64,000 bases of DNA from Domibacillus iocasae (GTDB lineage: Bacteria; Bacillota; Bacilli; Bacillales; Domibacillaceae), in contig NZ_MAMP01000021.1 in the NCBI RefSeq assembly GCF_001750285.1, positions 358,172-422,171 of the forward strand, read 5' to 3'. The position numbers and the translations under genes were made by a program. Each line of letters opens with the position of its first letter. Positions within the stretch are counted from its first letter, which is position 1. Positions 16,706-24,444 of this stretch are shown piece by piece. The notes below the pieces were generated by a model that had not been told where the DNA came from, ran no database searches, and was given only the letters and a program-made list of their open reading frames with translations.

Positions 16706-17035
16706 TTCCTCATCTGATTGTTTTTTCCATTTTTGAAACGCTAAAAATTCTCGGAATTGTTCTTTGCTGATACCGGAATCCATTGCTTCCTTTGCTAAAT
16801 GAACCCATTCATCATCGACTGGTTCTGGAGATTTCTGCGGGTCGACAATGAGGGATTCTACCGATACATTCAGTACAGCCGCAATTTTTGTTAAAAATTG
16901 AATAGAAGGATTCATTTGCAAGTCACGTTCTACAGAAGAAAGGTACGATTTTGCTACTGCTGCCCGTGATGCCAGTTCTGTTAAAGAAAGCTTTTTTTCC
17001 ATACGTAATTTTCGTATACGTTCCCCAATCGACAT
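16700..17035 (-). CDS. SinR-like transcriptional repressor 2
   Basis: A 111-residue paralogue of SinR-like 1, with an XRE domain (MSIGERIRKLRMEKKLSLTE, AKSYLSSVERDLQMNPSIQF) and the SinI-interacting hairpin (DDEWVHLAKEAMDSGISKEQ, FREFLAFQKWKK). The recognition-helix region AKSY[IL]SSVERDLQ is almost the same in both copies, so both may bind the same operators, while the C-terminal halves differ more and could prefer different SinI partners. The start at 17035 has AAGGGTGATT before it; an upstream ATG at 17098 lacks a site. The 280 bases before tatC hold nothing recognisable. Confidence 0.9.
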   Translation of the reverse strand: MSIGERIRKLRMEKKLSLTELASRAAVAKSYLSSVERDLQMNPSIQFLTKIAAVLNVSVESLIVDPQKSPEPVDDEWVHLAKEAMDSGISKEQFREFLAFQKWKKQSDEEI

Positions 17036-17315
17036 CCAATCACCCTTATCGTGTTTTCCTTTATAAATAGTATCAAAGAATTCGACAAAATTATACATTT
17101 GAACGAAAAAAGGACAAAATTTGTTGAAGATTTAATGAAAGAATAGGAGAAAGCCAGAGGAGAGGAAAAGTTCTTGATGAGAAAATTACCATGAAGAGGA
17201 CGACTGAACGGTCAGTAAATTTTACTGTTGTCAGGACTGTTCTCCATGTCATAGCTGTGTTGTGAATAAATGCGTGTGCGAGGTGGGTTATGAAACGGAC
17301 GACGTGCCGCAAAGG

Positions 17316-18035
17316 TTAGTTTGCGGCAGCGGCCAGTTTTCGCTTGTAAACCATTTTGGAAAGCGACACACTCACTTCGTAAAGCAGAATGAGTGGAATA
17401 ATCACAAGAACGTCTGACAAAAAGTCGGGTGGTGTAATTAAAATCGATATGACAATGAGCGCAAAGTAGGCGAATTTACGCATTTTTTGCAGGTTGTAAG
17501 GATTTAAAATGCCAAGGCTCGTTAAAAACATCATAATAACCGGCATTTCAAATAGCACGCCAAACGGCAGTGTCATATGAAGCAAAAACTTAAAGTATTT
17601 TTCCGTAGTAAAAAAGGTCGCAAACATGTCGCCGGACAGCGACATTAAAAATGACAGCACAATTGGAAACAAGACAAAGTAGCCAAATGACATGCCGGCA
17701 ATAAACAAAAAAAACAAGGCTGGAATGTATGTCACAGTCACTTTTCGCTCTGTGGGGGACAAAGCGGGCCGGACGAACAGCCATGTTTGGTGAGCAGCGA
17801 CTGGAATGGTCGCTGCGCCAGCAACGACGACCGCAATCAGGACATATACCATAATAATGTCACTCGGCCCAAGCAGTGCCAGTTTAAACGGCAGATCTTT
17901 CACAATGTATTGATAAATATCTTGTACAAATGTAAAAGAAACGAGAAAGAACACAAGAAACGCTGCGATGGTAATGATAAGCCGCCTGCGCATTTCTTCA
18001 AAGTGCTCCAACGCTTTCATGTTTTGCTCTTCCAC
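17316..18035 (-). CDS. tatC: Sec-independent protein translocase TatC
   Basis: A 239-residue six-helix membrane protein of the twin-arginine translocase. It starts EEQNMKALEHFEEMRRRLII, the TatC opening with the conserved HxEEMRRR segment, and contains FVRPALSPTERK near residue 105 and a PFGVLFEMPVIMMFL helix. It recognises the twin-arginine signal and forms the receptor with TatA. The start is GTG 18035 behind AGAGGTGAT; the longer frame to 18155 runs through the tatA 3' end and a terminator. It is the last gene of a phoX-tatA-tatC cluster. A nine-base stem overlaps its stop codon. Confidence 0.95.
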   Translation of the reverse strand: MEEQNMKALEHFEEMRRRLIITIAAFLVFFLVSFTFVQDIYQYIVKDLPFKLALLGPSDIIMVYVLIAVVVAGAATIPVAAHQTWLFVRPALSPTERKVTVTYIPALFFLFIAGMSFGYFVLFPIVLSFLMSLSGDMFATFFTTEKYFKFLLHMTLPFGVLFEMPVIMMFLTSLGILNPYNLQKMRKFAYFALIVISILITPPDFLSDVLVIIPLILLYEVSVSLSKMVYKRKLAAAAN

Positions 18036-18047
18036 GGGATCACCTCT

Positions 18048-18083
18048 AAAAAAAGCTGTCCCCGCTATTAGCGGGGAACAGCC
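18048..18083 (-). terminator. Terminator/attenuator between tatA and tatC
   Basis: On the minus strand, GGGCTGTTCCCCGC-TAATA-GCGGGGACAGC is followed by TTTTTTT. It has a long GC-rich stem and good U tract, placed between two genes expected to be co-transcribed. Partial termination would make more TatA than TatC. Confidence 0.85.
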
Positions 18084-18090
18084 CGGATTG

Positions 18091-18288
18091 TTAAACGAGT
18101 GTTTTTTCTTTTTTTGTTTCGGGCTTTGCTTCTTCTTCATCTGATACAAGCTCACGTGTCGACTTTTTAAATTCCTTTAGTGTTGAACCGAATGCGCGGC
18201 CGATTTCCGGCAGCTTGGATGGCCCGAAAATGATTAATGCGATGACGATGATTAAAACTAACCCCGGTACGCCAATGTTTTGCAGCAT
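18091..18288 (-). CDS. tatA: Twin-arginine translocase subunit TatA
   Basis: A 65-residue TatA with one N-terminal membrane helix (about residues 5-21), the [14 protein letters not shown] hinge and amphipathic helix, and a charged C-terminal tail. TatA oligomers form the transport element for folded proteins. GGGGGA precedes the ATG. The gene lies 12 bases after phoX and before tatC, analogous to the phoD-tatAd-tatCd operon of B. subtilis but with a PhoX substrate. Confidence 0.95.
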   Translation of the reverse strand: MLQNIGVPGLVLIIVIALIIFGPSKLPEIGRAFGSTLKEFKKSTRELVSDEEEAKPETKKEKTLV

Positions 18289-18300
18289 GAAAAGTCCCCC

Positions 18301-19944
18301 TTAGTATTTAAAGCCGGTAATTGCGACGACAGATGGACGCGGCTGGCTGTCGCCTTTGCGGTGCGGCCACATACTTGTCGGATTGTTTTTATCTTCGGTT
18401 TCTTCGCCTGGATGCTGAACGGCAAGGAACAGGGTTGTTTCATCATCAGTAAAGCACGGGCCTGTTAATTCCGCTTCAATCGGCGCGGAAGCAAACTGAT
18501 ACGCTTCACCCATCGCGTCACCGCTCGTTGGAATAACAAAAACGCCGTTGTTTTGGAATGTTTTAAAAATGCCTTTTCCGACTGAGCTGGATGAAATATC
18601 GGTAACAGTCCAAAGATTGCCATCGCTGTCAAACGTTAAGTTATCCGGAGCGCTAAAGCCGCTTTGGCGTCCGCCGCATGCGAAAATTTCAAAGTCAAAC
18701 GTCAATGAACCGAGATCATCGTTATCTTCAAGGAAACGGGTAATGTGGCCGTGCATATTGCCGTGTTTTGCATTATTTGTGTGCGCGATAAAAACAGACT
18801 TGTCGAACGGGCTGATTTCAACATCTTCCGGACGGTCTGTTGGTGTGGCGCCCAGTAAAACAGCCGCATCATGTGCGTGAACAAGTACGTCCGCCTGTGT
18901 CTGGAATTTAGCTAAAAGCTCTGCATTGTCTTTTGTGGCAGCACGAACCGCTTCAATGGTTAACGCCACCCATGTACCTTTAGCCATATTCGCTGCATAT
19001 AATGTGCCTTCTTCAAGTAAATCGGAATTTGCCTGCTTGCGCGACTTCACGTATTTGTTTTTGCTGATGAACTTGTAGACGCACGCATCCTGCTTGTCAT
19101 CCCCCATGTAAACCGCAAGGCGGCCATCATTTGTTAAGCCCATCGCTGAATTTTCATGATGGAAGCGGCCAAGTGCGGTATGCTTGCGCGGAGCAAAATT
19201 CTTATCAAATGGATCGACTTCTACGATCCAGCCATAATGTGTTTCGTTCAGTGATGCTGCTTCTGACGTTGACTCGTAGTTTTCTTCCGCAGAAAGAACC
19301 GTGTTCCAAAGTGTTTTGCCGCCGGAGCAATTTGCGAATGTTCCTTGAACGATATCAACGCCGCCGACTGCTTTTGAGCCGCGGGCAGGACCTGTTAAAC
19401 GGAACGGCGTCAATCCTGTAATGCGGCGTGCATATTTTGAAGATGTGTCCATTTTCCAAACACCATCTTCATTCTGGTAAATCTCAATGATCGAGCCACC
19501 TTGATTATAAAGAAGCTTTTGAATTTGCGAAGCGGAATATTTGCCGTTAACTGGAGCGCCTGTTACCCAAAGATCGCTCGTGTATTCATGGTTAACCCAA
19601 AGAAGTCCGCGCTGATTAGACCTGTTGATTGGGAAAAACATTGTAAAATCGTTATTGTACCCGAATGTATCGCCGGCTTTATTAATGACGTCGCCGTATG
19701 CTGCCACCACATCATATTTATATCCGCGCGGCAGAACGAGTTCATCCTTATCAGATGGCTGAATAGGCTTAAAATTTAAACCAGATACCTTTTTCTTTAT
19801 GCCGAACAAATGGGAAGCCGCTTTTGTCCCTTGTGCCTGCGTTTTTGGCGCGAATGTGCTTAATCCCGCTGAAGCAACGGTCAAGGCTGTAACACCTGTA
19901 CCGACATAAGTTAAAAATTTTCTTCTGTTTAAATCTTGAGTCAT
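18301..19944 (-). CDS. phoX: PhoX-type phosphatase with twin-arginine signal (DUF839)
   Basis: A 547-residue exported protein. The signal peptide carries the Tat motif NRRKFL (residues 6-11), then a hydrophobic stretch ending near AQG at 36-39. The mature part matches PhoX/DUF839 phosphatases: LLWVNHEYTS, NCSGGKTLWNTVLSAEENYE, GWIVEVDPFD, GRFHHENSAM, MGDDKQDACVYKF and a C-terminal PDNLTFDSDGNLW. These are calcium- and iron-dependent phosphomonoesterases that scavenge phosphate. Its position in front of tatA-tatC implies it is the main or founding substrate of this translocase. Direct TGTAAA-type repeats upstream could be PhoP boxes. Confidence 0.9.
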   Translation of the reverse strand: MTQDLNRRKFLTYVGTGVTALTVASAGLSTFAPKTQAQGTKAASHLFGIKKKVSGLNFKPIQPSDKDELVLPRGYKYDVVAAYGDVINKAGDTFGYNNDFTMFFPINRSNQRGLLWVNHEYTSDLWVTGAPVNGKYSASQIQKLLYNQGGSIIEIYQNEDGVWKMDTSSKYARRITGLTPFRLTGPARGSKAVGGVDIVQGTFANCSGGKTLWNTVLSAEENYESTSEAASLNETHYGWIVEVDPFDKNFAPRKHTALGRFHHENSAMGLTNDGRLAVYMGDDKQDACVYKFISKNKYVKSRKQANSDLLEEGTLYAANMAKGTWVALTIEAVRAATKDNAELLAKFQTQADVLVHAHDAAVLLGATPTDRPEDVEISPFDKSVFIAHTNNAKHGNMHGHITRFLEDNDDLGSLTFDFEIFACGGRQSGFSAPDNLTFDSDGNLWTVTDISSSSVGKGIFKTFQNNGVFVIPTSGDAMGEAYQFASAPIEAELTGPCFTDDETTLFLAVQHPGEETEDKNNPTSMWPHRKGDSQPRPSVVAITGFKY

Positions 19945-20033
19945 GACTGGACCACCTTTATGTATTTTTAAAACACCCAGTTGTTATGGTAAAAGATGAA
20001 TGTAAAGAGAAATAACTTAAATTGTGCGAATTA

Positions 20034-20058
20034 TGTAAAAAATTATTAAGTTTGTAAA
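20034..20058 (-). promoter_or_regulatory. Possible PhoP box upstream of phoX
   Basis: On the minus strand TTTACA, TTAATA and TTTACA occur at 9-10 base intervals, with another TTTACA at 20001-20006. PhoP boxes are TTAACA-like repeats about 11 bases apart, so the match is fair but not exact. Confidence 0.35.
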
Positions 20059-20117
20059 AAGAATTGAAACTATTATTGAATTATTTCGTAAAAATAAGTC
20101 AAAGAGGTGATCGATCG

Positions 20118-20282
20118 ATGAAAGTATTTATTGGTTCTGTCATTGTGTTGTTATTAATTGGGGCAGGTATTTGGCTCATGCTGTCACCTTCTTTTAAAAA
20201 AGTGGGGGAGACAGCTAGTAAAGTAAAAGAAAATTTCAAGGAGGAAAATGATGGAAACGATAACGCCGAAAAAGAAAAATAA
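20118..20282 (+). CDS. Small membrane protein upstream of the SPFH gene
   Basis: A 54-residue protein with one N-terminal membrane helix (VFIGSVIVLLLIGAGIWLML) and a charged, Lys/Glu-rich tail. ATG 20118 has AGAGGTGATCG upstream; the longer frame to 20064 has no site. Its 3' end overlaps the start of the SPFH gene by 35 bases, and the SPFH ribosome binding site lies within it, so the two are coupled. No family is recognised. It may be an accessory of the SPFH protein. Confidence 0.65.
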   Translation: MKVFIGSVIVLLLIGAGIWLMLSPSFKKVGETASKVKENFKEENDGNDNAEKEK

Positions 20283-21111
20283 AAGGATGAATAAAAAAGT
20301 AGTAGGCGGTTCGCTTGTTGCAGTAGCACTTATTTTAGGGTTAGCCCTTTTATCTATGTTTATTGAAAAAATTCCGAACGGTTACGTGGGAGTTGTATAC
20401 AGCCCGAATGGCGGTGTCCAGAACGAAACGCTTGGACAAGGATGGCATCTTGTCGGACTATTCGACAAAGTGACGGTATATCCTGTCCGGATGCAGACAG
20501 TCAACTATAAAGACATTCAAGTGGCGACATCTGATGGAAAAAGCGTTACCGTTGATTTTGCTTATAACTACAGCATTCAGCCGGATAAAGTGGTCGATGT
20601 CTTTAATCAGTTTGGTCCAATTGAAGTGGAGCAGATTGAAGAGTCCTACTTGCGCACACGTTTATGGGATGCCGGGCGAAAAGGAATTGCCAAGTATTCG
20701 GTCATTGACACATATGGAGAAAAATCATCTGAAGCAGCCGTGAATGTCCAGACGCTTTTCGCAGAGGATATTCAAGCGCTTGGGTTTGTCGTCGATAATA
20801 TGACTCTTGGTGTTCCAAAGCCGGACAAGTCTACACAAGCGGCGATTGACAAGCGGGTGGAAGCAGCGCAGGAACTTGAGCGGAAACAAATTGAATTAAA
20901 GATTGCAGAAGCAGAAGCGCAGAAAAAGAAAATTGAGGCACAGGGGATCGCGGACTACAACGAAATTATTAAAGCCTCTATATCTCCTGAAGTTATTCAA
21001 AAAGAATGGATTGAAAAATGGGACGGCGTCATGCCGAAAGCAACCGGCTCTGACCAGCTGATTTCCATTCCGATGGACGAAACAACACCGCCTGCTTCAA
21101 CTCAGCCATAA
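20248..21111 (+). CDS. SPFH/Band 7 (prohibitin-like) membrane protein
   Basis: A 287-residue protein with an N-terminal membrane helix (about residues 19-39) and an SPFH domain: EKIPNGYVGVVYSPNGGV, GWHLVGLFDKVTVYPVRMQTVNY, then VDFAYNYSIQP. A long charged coiled coil follows (residues 205-245; AAQELERKQIELKIAEAEAQ). It resembles prohibitin-like bacterial SPFH proteins that form large membrane-associated rings; a specific role is unknown. AAGGAGGAAA precedes two consecutive ATG codons. It overlaps the small upstream gene and ends at a terminator. Confidence 0.85.
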   Translation: MMETITPKKKNKRMNKKVVGGSLVAVALILGLALLSMFIEKIPNGYVGVVYSPNGGVQNETLGQGWHLVGLFDKVTVYPVRMQTVNYKDIQVATSDGKSVTVDFAYNYSIQPDKVVDVFNQFGPIEVEQIEESYLRTRLWDAGRKGIAKYSVIDTYGEKSSEAAVNVQTLFAEDIQALGFVVDNMTLGVPKPDKSTQAAIDKRVEAAQELERKQIELKIAEAEAQKKKIEAQGIADYNEIIKASISPEVIQKEWIEKWDGVMPKATGSDQLISIPMDETTPPASTQP

Positions 21112-21116
21112 ATGGA

Positions 21117-21150
21117 GGGAGTTCACAGATAGCAGTGAGCTCCTTTTTTC
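21117..21150 (+). terminator. Terminator of the SPFH gene
   Basis: Stem GGAGTTCAC/GTGAGCTCC with a TTTTTT tail. Confidence 0.8.
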
Positions 21151-21236
21151 TGAAAATTCCCTGTGGTTTTTGATTCTTTTTATGGTAAAATTATCTAAGA
21201 ATTAAAAGTGAAGAGAAAGAGCTGGAGGAGAGATAA

Positions 21237-22670
21237 ATGAAAAATTGGTTAATATTGCTCACGGCTTTACTTGTTGTCATGGGAATCATGCAGCCTGCTC
21301 AAGCAGAAGCGGAAACAGTGTTTTATACAAAATCTTCTGTCGCCCACGCGGATGGATCTACTACGCCTGTTTATGCAGTCAATGAGCCTATGACCATTCA
21401 GCTCGACTGGACATATAGTGGAGAAGAACCGGCTGTGTATAAAGTGCCGGATCCGTTTAAAATCAGCAAGGATGAGGAGCAGTCTTTAAAAACAGCAATA
21501 GGAGAAACCATTGGAATTTTGAAGTTAAATGCAGCCGAAAATACGGTCACAGCCGTTTTAGACGAAGCTGCAAAAGCTGGTGCAACAGGCACAGCAGCTA
21601 TTCCAGCTTTATTTAACAAAGATAAGTTAACCAAAATAGGGTCGTACGATGTTTTGTTTCCGACCGGTGAAACCATTTCGTTTACAGTAACCGAAGCAGC
21701 AACAGGTGCGATCAAGGTGGTTGCTCTTGATGCAAATTCAAAGGCAAAGCTGGCCGGTTCCGCTTTTACAGTGGTAAATGAATCAGGAAAAGTCGTGGCT
21801 TCGCTAACGACAAACAGTGCTGGAGAAGCTTTAGTGCCGAACCTTGAATTCGGAACATACACAGTAACGCAAACAGCAGCACCAGATGGATATGCGGTAC
21901 CGGAAGATCCGTGGAAAATTGACTTAAATACGGTGCTCGTCACAAAAGAAATTTCACATGAAAAAGCGACTGGCTTAATGGGTGCATTGAATATTACGGT
22001 TGTTGAAAAAAGCAGCACGACACCGATTGCCGGCGCCGAATTTGAATTAAAACCAGAAAGCGGTCTTTTTTCTAAAAAAGTGGTCACCGATGAAAAAGGA
22101 CAAGCCTCTTTAACCAGCCTTTCCTATGGCAAATACATCTTAACTCAGACAAAGACGGATTCGGATTACGTGCTGCCGACGGATTCATGGACGATTACAA
22201 TTGGCAGCCAGACGCCAGTTGAACAAAAAGTTGAAAACACACTTGTTAATGCCTATGGCACATTGACTGTTACACTCACGGATGCTTCTTCAAGTGCAGT
22301 ACTAAAAGGAGCAGAATACTCTCTTTATGATGAAGCAAAAAAACTCGTCTCTAAAGTAGTGACAAATGACAAAGGAGTCGCTTCTTTTACAAATGTAAAG
22401 GCTGGCAGCTATATGCTTGAAGAAACGAAGGCGCCAGACGGCTATACGCGGTCAACTGATAAAACAGCCCTAACAATCAAAAGCGGCGAGACGGTCGAAT
22501 TAAAGCTTAAAAATACGAAAATAGCAGCTGCATCGTCAAGCTCTACTGAAACGAAAGCAGCTGGAACACTTCCGCGAACAGGCGATGAATCCGGCATGAT
22601 GTATATGTTCGGAGGAATATTGCTCGCAGCGGGCACGATGCTGCTTATGAAAAAAGGAAAACGTGCGTGA
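21237..22670 (+). CDS. LPRTG-anchored surface protein with SpaA/Cna-B domains
   Basis: A 477-residue surface protein. A signal peptide (residues 1-24, ending AQAEA) is followed by an N-terminal domain of about 130 residues and three SpaA-like Cna-B repeats (about 160-240, 250-335, 340-420), each with the GTYTVTQTAAPDGY-type strand. A sorting signal LPRTGDESG near residue 445, a hydrophobic helix and a KKGKRA tail complete it. It is covalently linked to peptidoglycan by sortase. The sortase gene overlaps its stop codon, so the pair is a dedicated cassette. Its binding partner is unknown. Confidence 0.9.
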   Translation: MKNWLILLTALLVVMGIMQPAQAEAETVFYTKSSVAHADGSTTPVYAVNEPMTIQLDWTYSGEEPAVYKVPDPFKISKDEEQSLKTAIGETIGILKLNAAENTVTAVLDEAAKAGATGTAAIPALFNKDKLTKIGSYDVLFPTGETISFTVTEAATGAIKVVALDANSKAKLAGSAFTVVNESGKVVASLTTNSAGEALVPNLEFGTYTVTQTAAPDGYAVPEDPWKIDLNTVLVTKEISHEKATGLMGALNITVVEKSSTTPIAGAEFELKPESGLFSKKVVTDEKGQASLTSLSYGKYILTQTKTDSDYVLPTDSWTITIGSQTPVEQKVENTLVNAYGTLTVTLTDASSSAVLKGAEYSLYDEAKKLVSKVVTNDKGVASFTNVKAGSYMLEETKAPDGYTRSTDKTALTIKSGETVELKLKNTKIAAASSSSTETKAAGTLPRTGDESGMMYMFGGILLAAGTMLLMKKGKRA

Positions 22671-23308
22671 AACGGAGACAATGGATTGGTGTTCTATTTA
22701 TTCTCGCATCTATTGTGCTGATTGGAGCGCCTTTTTTAAAGTATGAATTGCTTGAAGCCAGATCCGAAAATTTGACGGTTGAAGCGTTGACGCCGGAAAA
22801 AATTCAGAAAAACAACGAACAACCGGCCGAATTTAATATGGAGGCGATTGAGCCTCCTTCTGTCATAGAAAGTGTTGTTCAAGAAGCGGAAGCCGATAAA
22901 GCAGCGATTGTCGGCCAGATTAAGATTCCCTCCGTTGAATTAAGCCTTCCTATTTTAAAAGGAACGACCAATGAAAACTTAATGGCCGGTGCCACAACGA
23001 TGCGTGAAAATCAATGGATGGGTGTCGGCAACTATCCGCTCGCCGGTCATCATATGAATCGGGATGATCTTTTGTTTAGCCCTGTTCTGAACGTGGAAAA
23101 AGGCGACGTTATTTACGTAACCGATTTAACGTATGAGTATGCGTATGAAGTGACAAAAACAGAAATCGTTCATGAAAGCCGTACGGATGTAATGGACAAT
23201 ACGATTGATCCGATGATTACGCTCGTTACGTGTTACAGTCCACGTGATCGGGAAAAGCGTTTTATTGTTTATGGAAACCTGAAAAAAACAACGGAATATA
23301 AAAAATAA
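22667..23308 (+). CDS. Class A-type sortase
   Basis: A 213-residue membrane-anchored transpeptidase with an N-terminal helix (about residues 6-26) and a sortase beta-barrel. The catalytic residues are visible: His128 in YPLAGHHM, Cys189 in ITLVTCY and Arg198 in EKRFIVYG. It cleaves LPxTG-type motifs between Thr and Gly and links the protein to the wall precursor. The GTG start overlaps the stop of the LPRTG protein gene (GTGA), which indicates coupling and a specific substrate. Confidence 0.92.
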   Translation: MKRRQWIGVLFILASIVLIGAPFLKYELLEARSENLTVEALTPEKIQKNNEQPAEFNMEAIEPPSVIESVVQEAEADKAAIVGQIKIPSVELSLPILKGTTNENLMAGATTMRENQWMGVGNYPLAGHHMNRDDLLFSPVLNVEKGDVIYVTDLTYEYAYEVTKTEIVHESRTDVMDNTIDPMITLVTCYSPRDREKRFIVYGNLKKTTEYKK

Positions 23309-23338
23309 GACGCACCGTCACGGGGCGTCTTATTTTTT
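23309..23338 (+). terminator. Terminator of the sortase cassette
   Basis: Stem AAGACGC/GCGTCTT followed by ATTTTTT, starting at the stop codon. Confidence 0.8.
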
Positions 23339-23375
23339 GTGGGAAATGATATGGGATATTTTGTCATAAAACTAC

Positions 23376-23406
23376 AAAAAAACCTCCTGGCGCGCTGCCA
23401 GAGGTC
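23376..23406 (-). terminator. Minus-strand terminator of the sigma/anti-sigma relic
   Basis: On the minus strand ACCTCTGGC/GCCAGGAGGT is followed by TTTTTTTG. It is an intact terminator left at the end of a decayed locus. Confidence 0.8.
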
Positions 23407-23410
23407 GTCC

Positions 23411-23916
23411 TTATAATTCAGCAGCCAGTACGAGATCGCCGGGGTGCTGTTCACATTCGGGTGTTGATTCTAGAGGGACAATAATCATTTGCCAGTCGTC
23501 ATCCGTCGGCATTGTATAGGAAACAGCGCCGGTACCGGATTCGTCTGTCTTCAAAGTACCGGGCCGCACTTCACCGCTTCTGCCTCTTGTCCCTGCTGTT
23601 AAATGACCCTTCAAGTGTTTAAGTGCCAGGCGTATTCGTCCTTGGTGCTAAGCGGGATATTTCTTTCTTCAGCGATCGTTCGCGGGGATATCCATTTAAA
23701 ACAAAACAATTCAATAATCTCCAGCTGTTCATCAGTGAGGTGGGTGGTTGCCTATCGTAATTTCGTTTCTCCTTCCTTCCATTGAACGAGATCCTCAACG
23801 GCTGGTTCGCCGCTTTTTAAGGACATCGCGGTCATCAAGTGCTTCAGTATGTTTATTTTTTCGCCGCATAGCATATGATCAATCCTGGCGTTGCGGGTAA
23901 CAGTGAGCAACATCAT
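23411..23916 (-). pseudogene. Decayed sigma factor fused to an anti-sigma C-terminus
   Basis: Translating the minus strand shows a sigma-70 region 4 relic, LTDEQLEIIELFCFKWISPR then TIAEERNIPLSTK. After a frameshift near 23640 it resumes as RIRLALKHLKGHL. This runs directly into the C-terminal part of an RskA-like anti-sigma factor (GTLKTDESGTGAVSYTM...IIVPLES...GDLVLAAEL), so the sigma C-terminus and most of the anti-sigma gene are deleted. Upstream, a 54-codon frame from ATG 23916 ends at an in-frame TAG (23752-23754) and continues in frame into the region 4 part, possibly its degenerate N-terminus. The terminator is still intact. Confidence 0.7.
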
Positions 23917-23998
23917 AAAAATTTTCCTTTTGACCGGTCTTGCAAGTTTGTTTTATTTCAAACGATTTCCGCTGGAAAATGTTGCATTTTGAAAAAAT

Positions 23999-24025
23999 AA
24001 CTGTATTATTTATATTAATACAGTT
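23999..24025. promoter_or_regulatory. Putative operator of the GntR/YtrA-type regulator
   Basis: A perfect 10-bp inverted repeat AACTGTATTA/TAATACAGTT separated by seven bases lies 29 bases before the regulator start. Such dyads are typical autoregulatory sites of the YtrA subfamily. Confidence 0.65.
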
Positions 24026-24054
24026 AATACGGTTTATGAGAAAGGAGGACGGCG

Positions 24055-24444
24055 ATGTTTACCATTGATACGAGAAGCCGCGTGCCAATTTACGAGCAGC
24101 TGATGGAAAAGCTCAAAGAACTGATCATTCGCGAAGTGATGAAAGAAGACGAGCAGCTGCCATCGGTACGGGCGCTGGCACAGCAATTAACGATTAATCC
24201 AAACACGATTCAAAAAGCGTACAGGGAGTTGGAGCGCGAAGGCTATATTTATTCAGTTCCAGGTAAAGGAAGCTTCGTATCACCGGTGAAAAACGAGATC
24301 AATAAGGAGCGGATGGAGATGTTGAGGAGTGAGCTTGAGCGGATCGTCGGCGAAATTTTATACTTGGGCGTACCGAAAGATGAAGTGATTAAGCTGATTG
24401 AAACGATGGAAGAACCGGAAAGGGGAGAAGGCGGGAATGATTAA
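24055..24444 (+). CDS. GntR family (YtrA subfamily) regulator
   Basis: A 129-residue regulator with a winged helix (residues 9-75; RVPIYEQLMEKLKELIIREV, QLPSVRALAQQLTINPNTIQ, AYRELEREGYIYSVPGKGSF) and a short helical tail. This small C-terminal domain defines the YtrA subfamily, which usually represses linked ABC transporter genes in response to cell-envelope-active compounds. GAAAGGAGG precedes the ATG, and a palindromic operator lies upstream. It overlaps the ABC ATPase gene by eight bases. Confidence 0.92.
   Translation: MFTIDTRSRVPIYEQLMEKLKELIIREVMKEDEQLPSVRALAQQLTINPNTIQKAYRELEREGYIYSVPGKGSFVSPVKNEINKERMEMLRSELERIVGEILYLGVPKDEVIKLIETMEEPERGEGGND

Noticed and set aside
17091..17312. 73-residue minus-strand frame between sinR-like 2 and tatC
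   Set aside because: No ribosome binding site, no recognisable domain, and low-complexity hydrophobic/charged mix; treated as chance.
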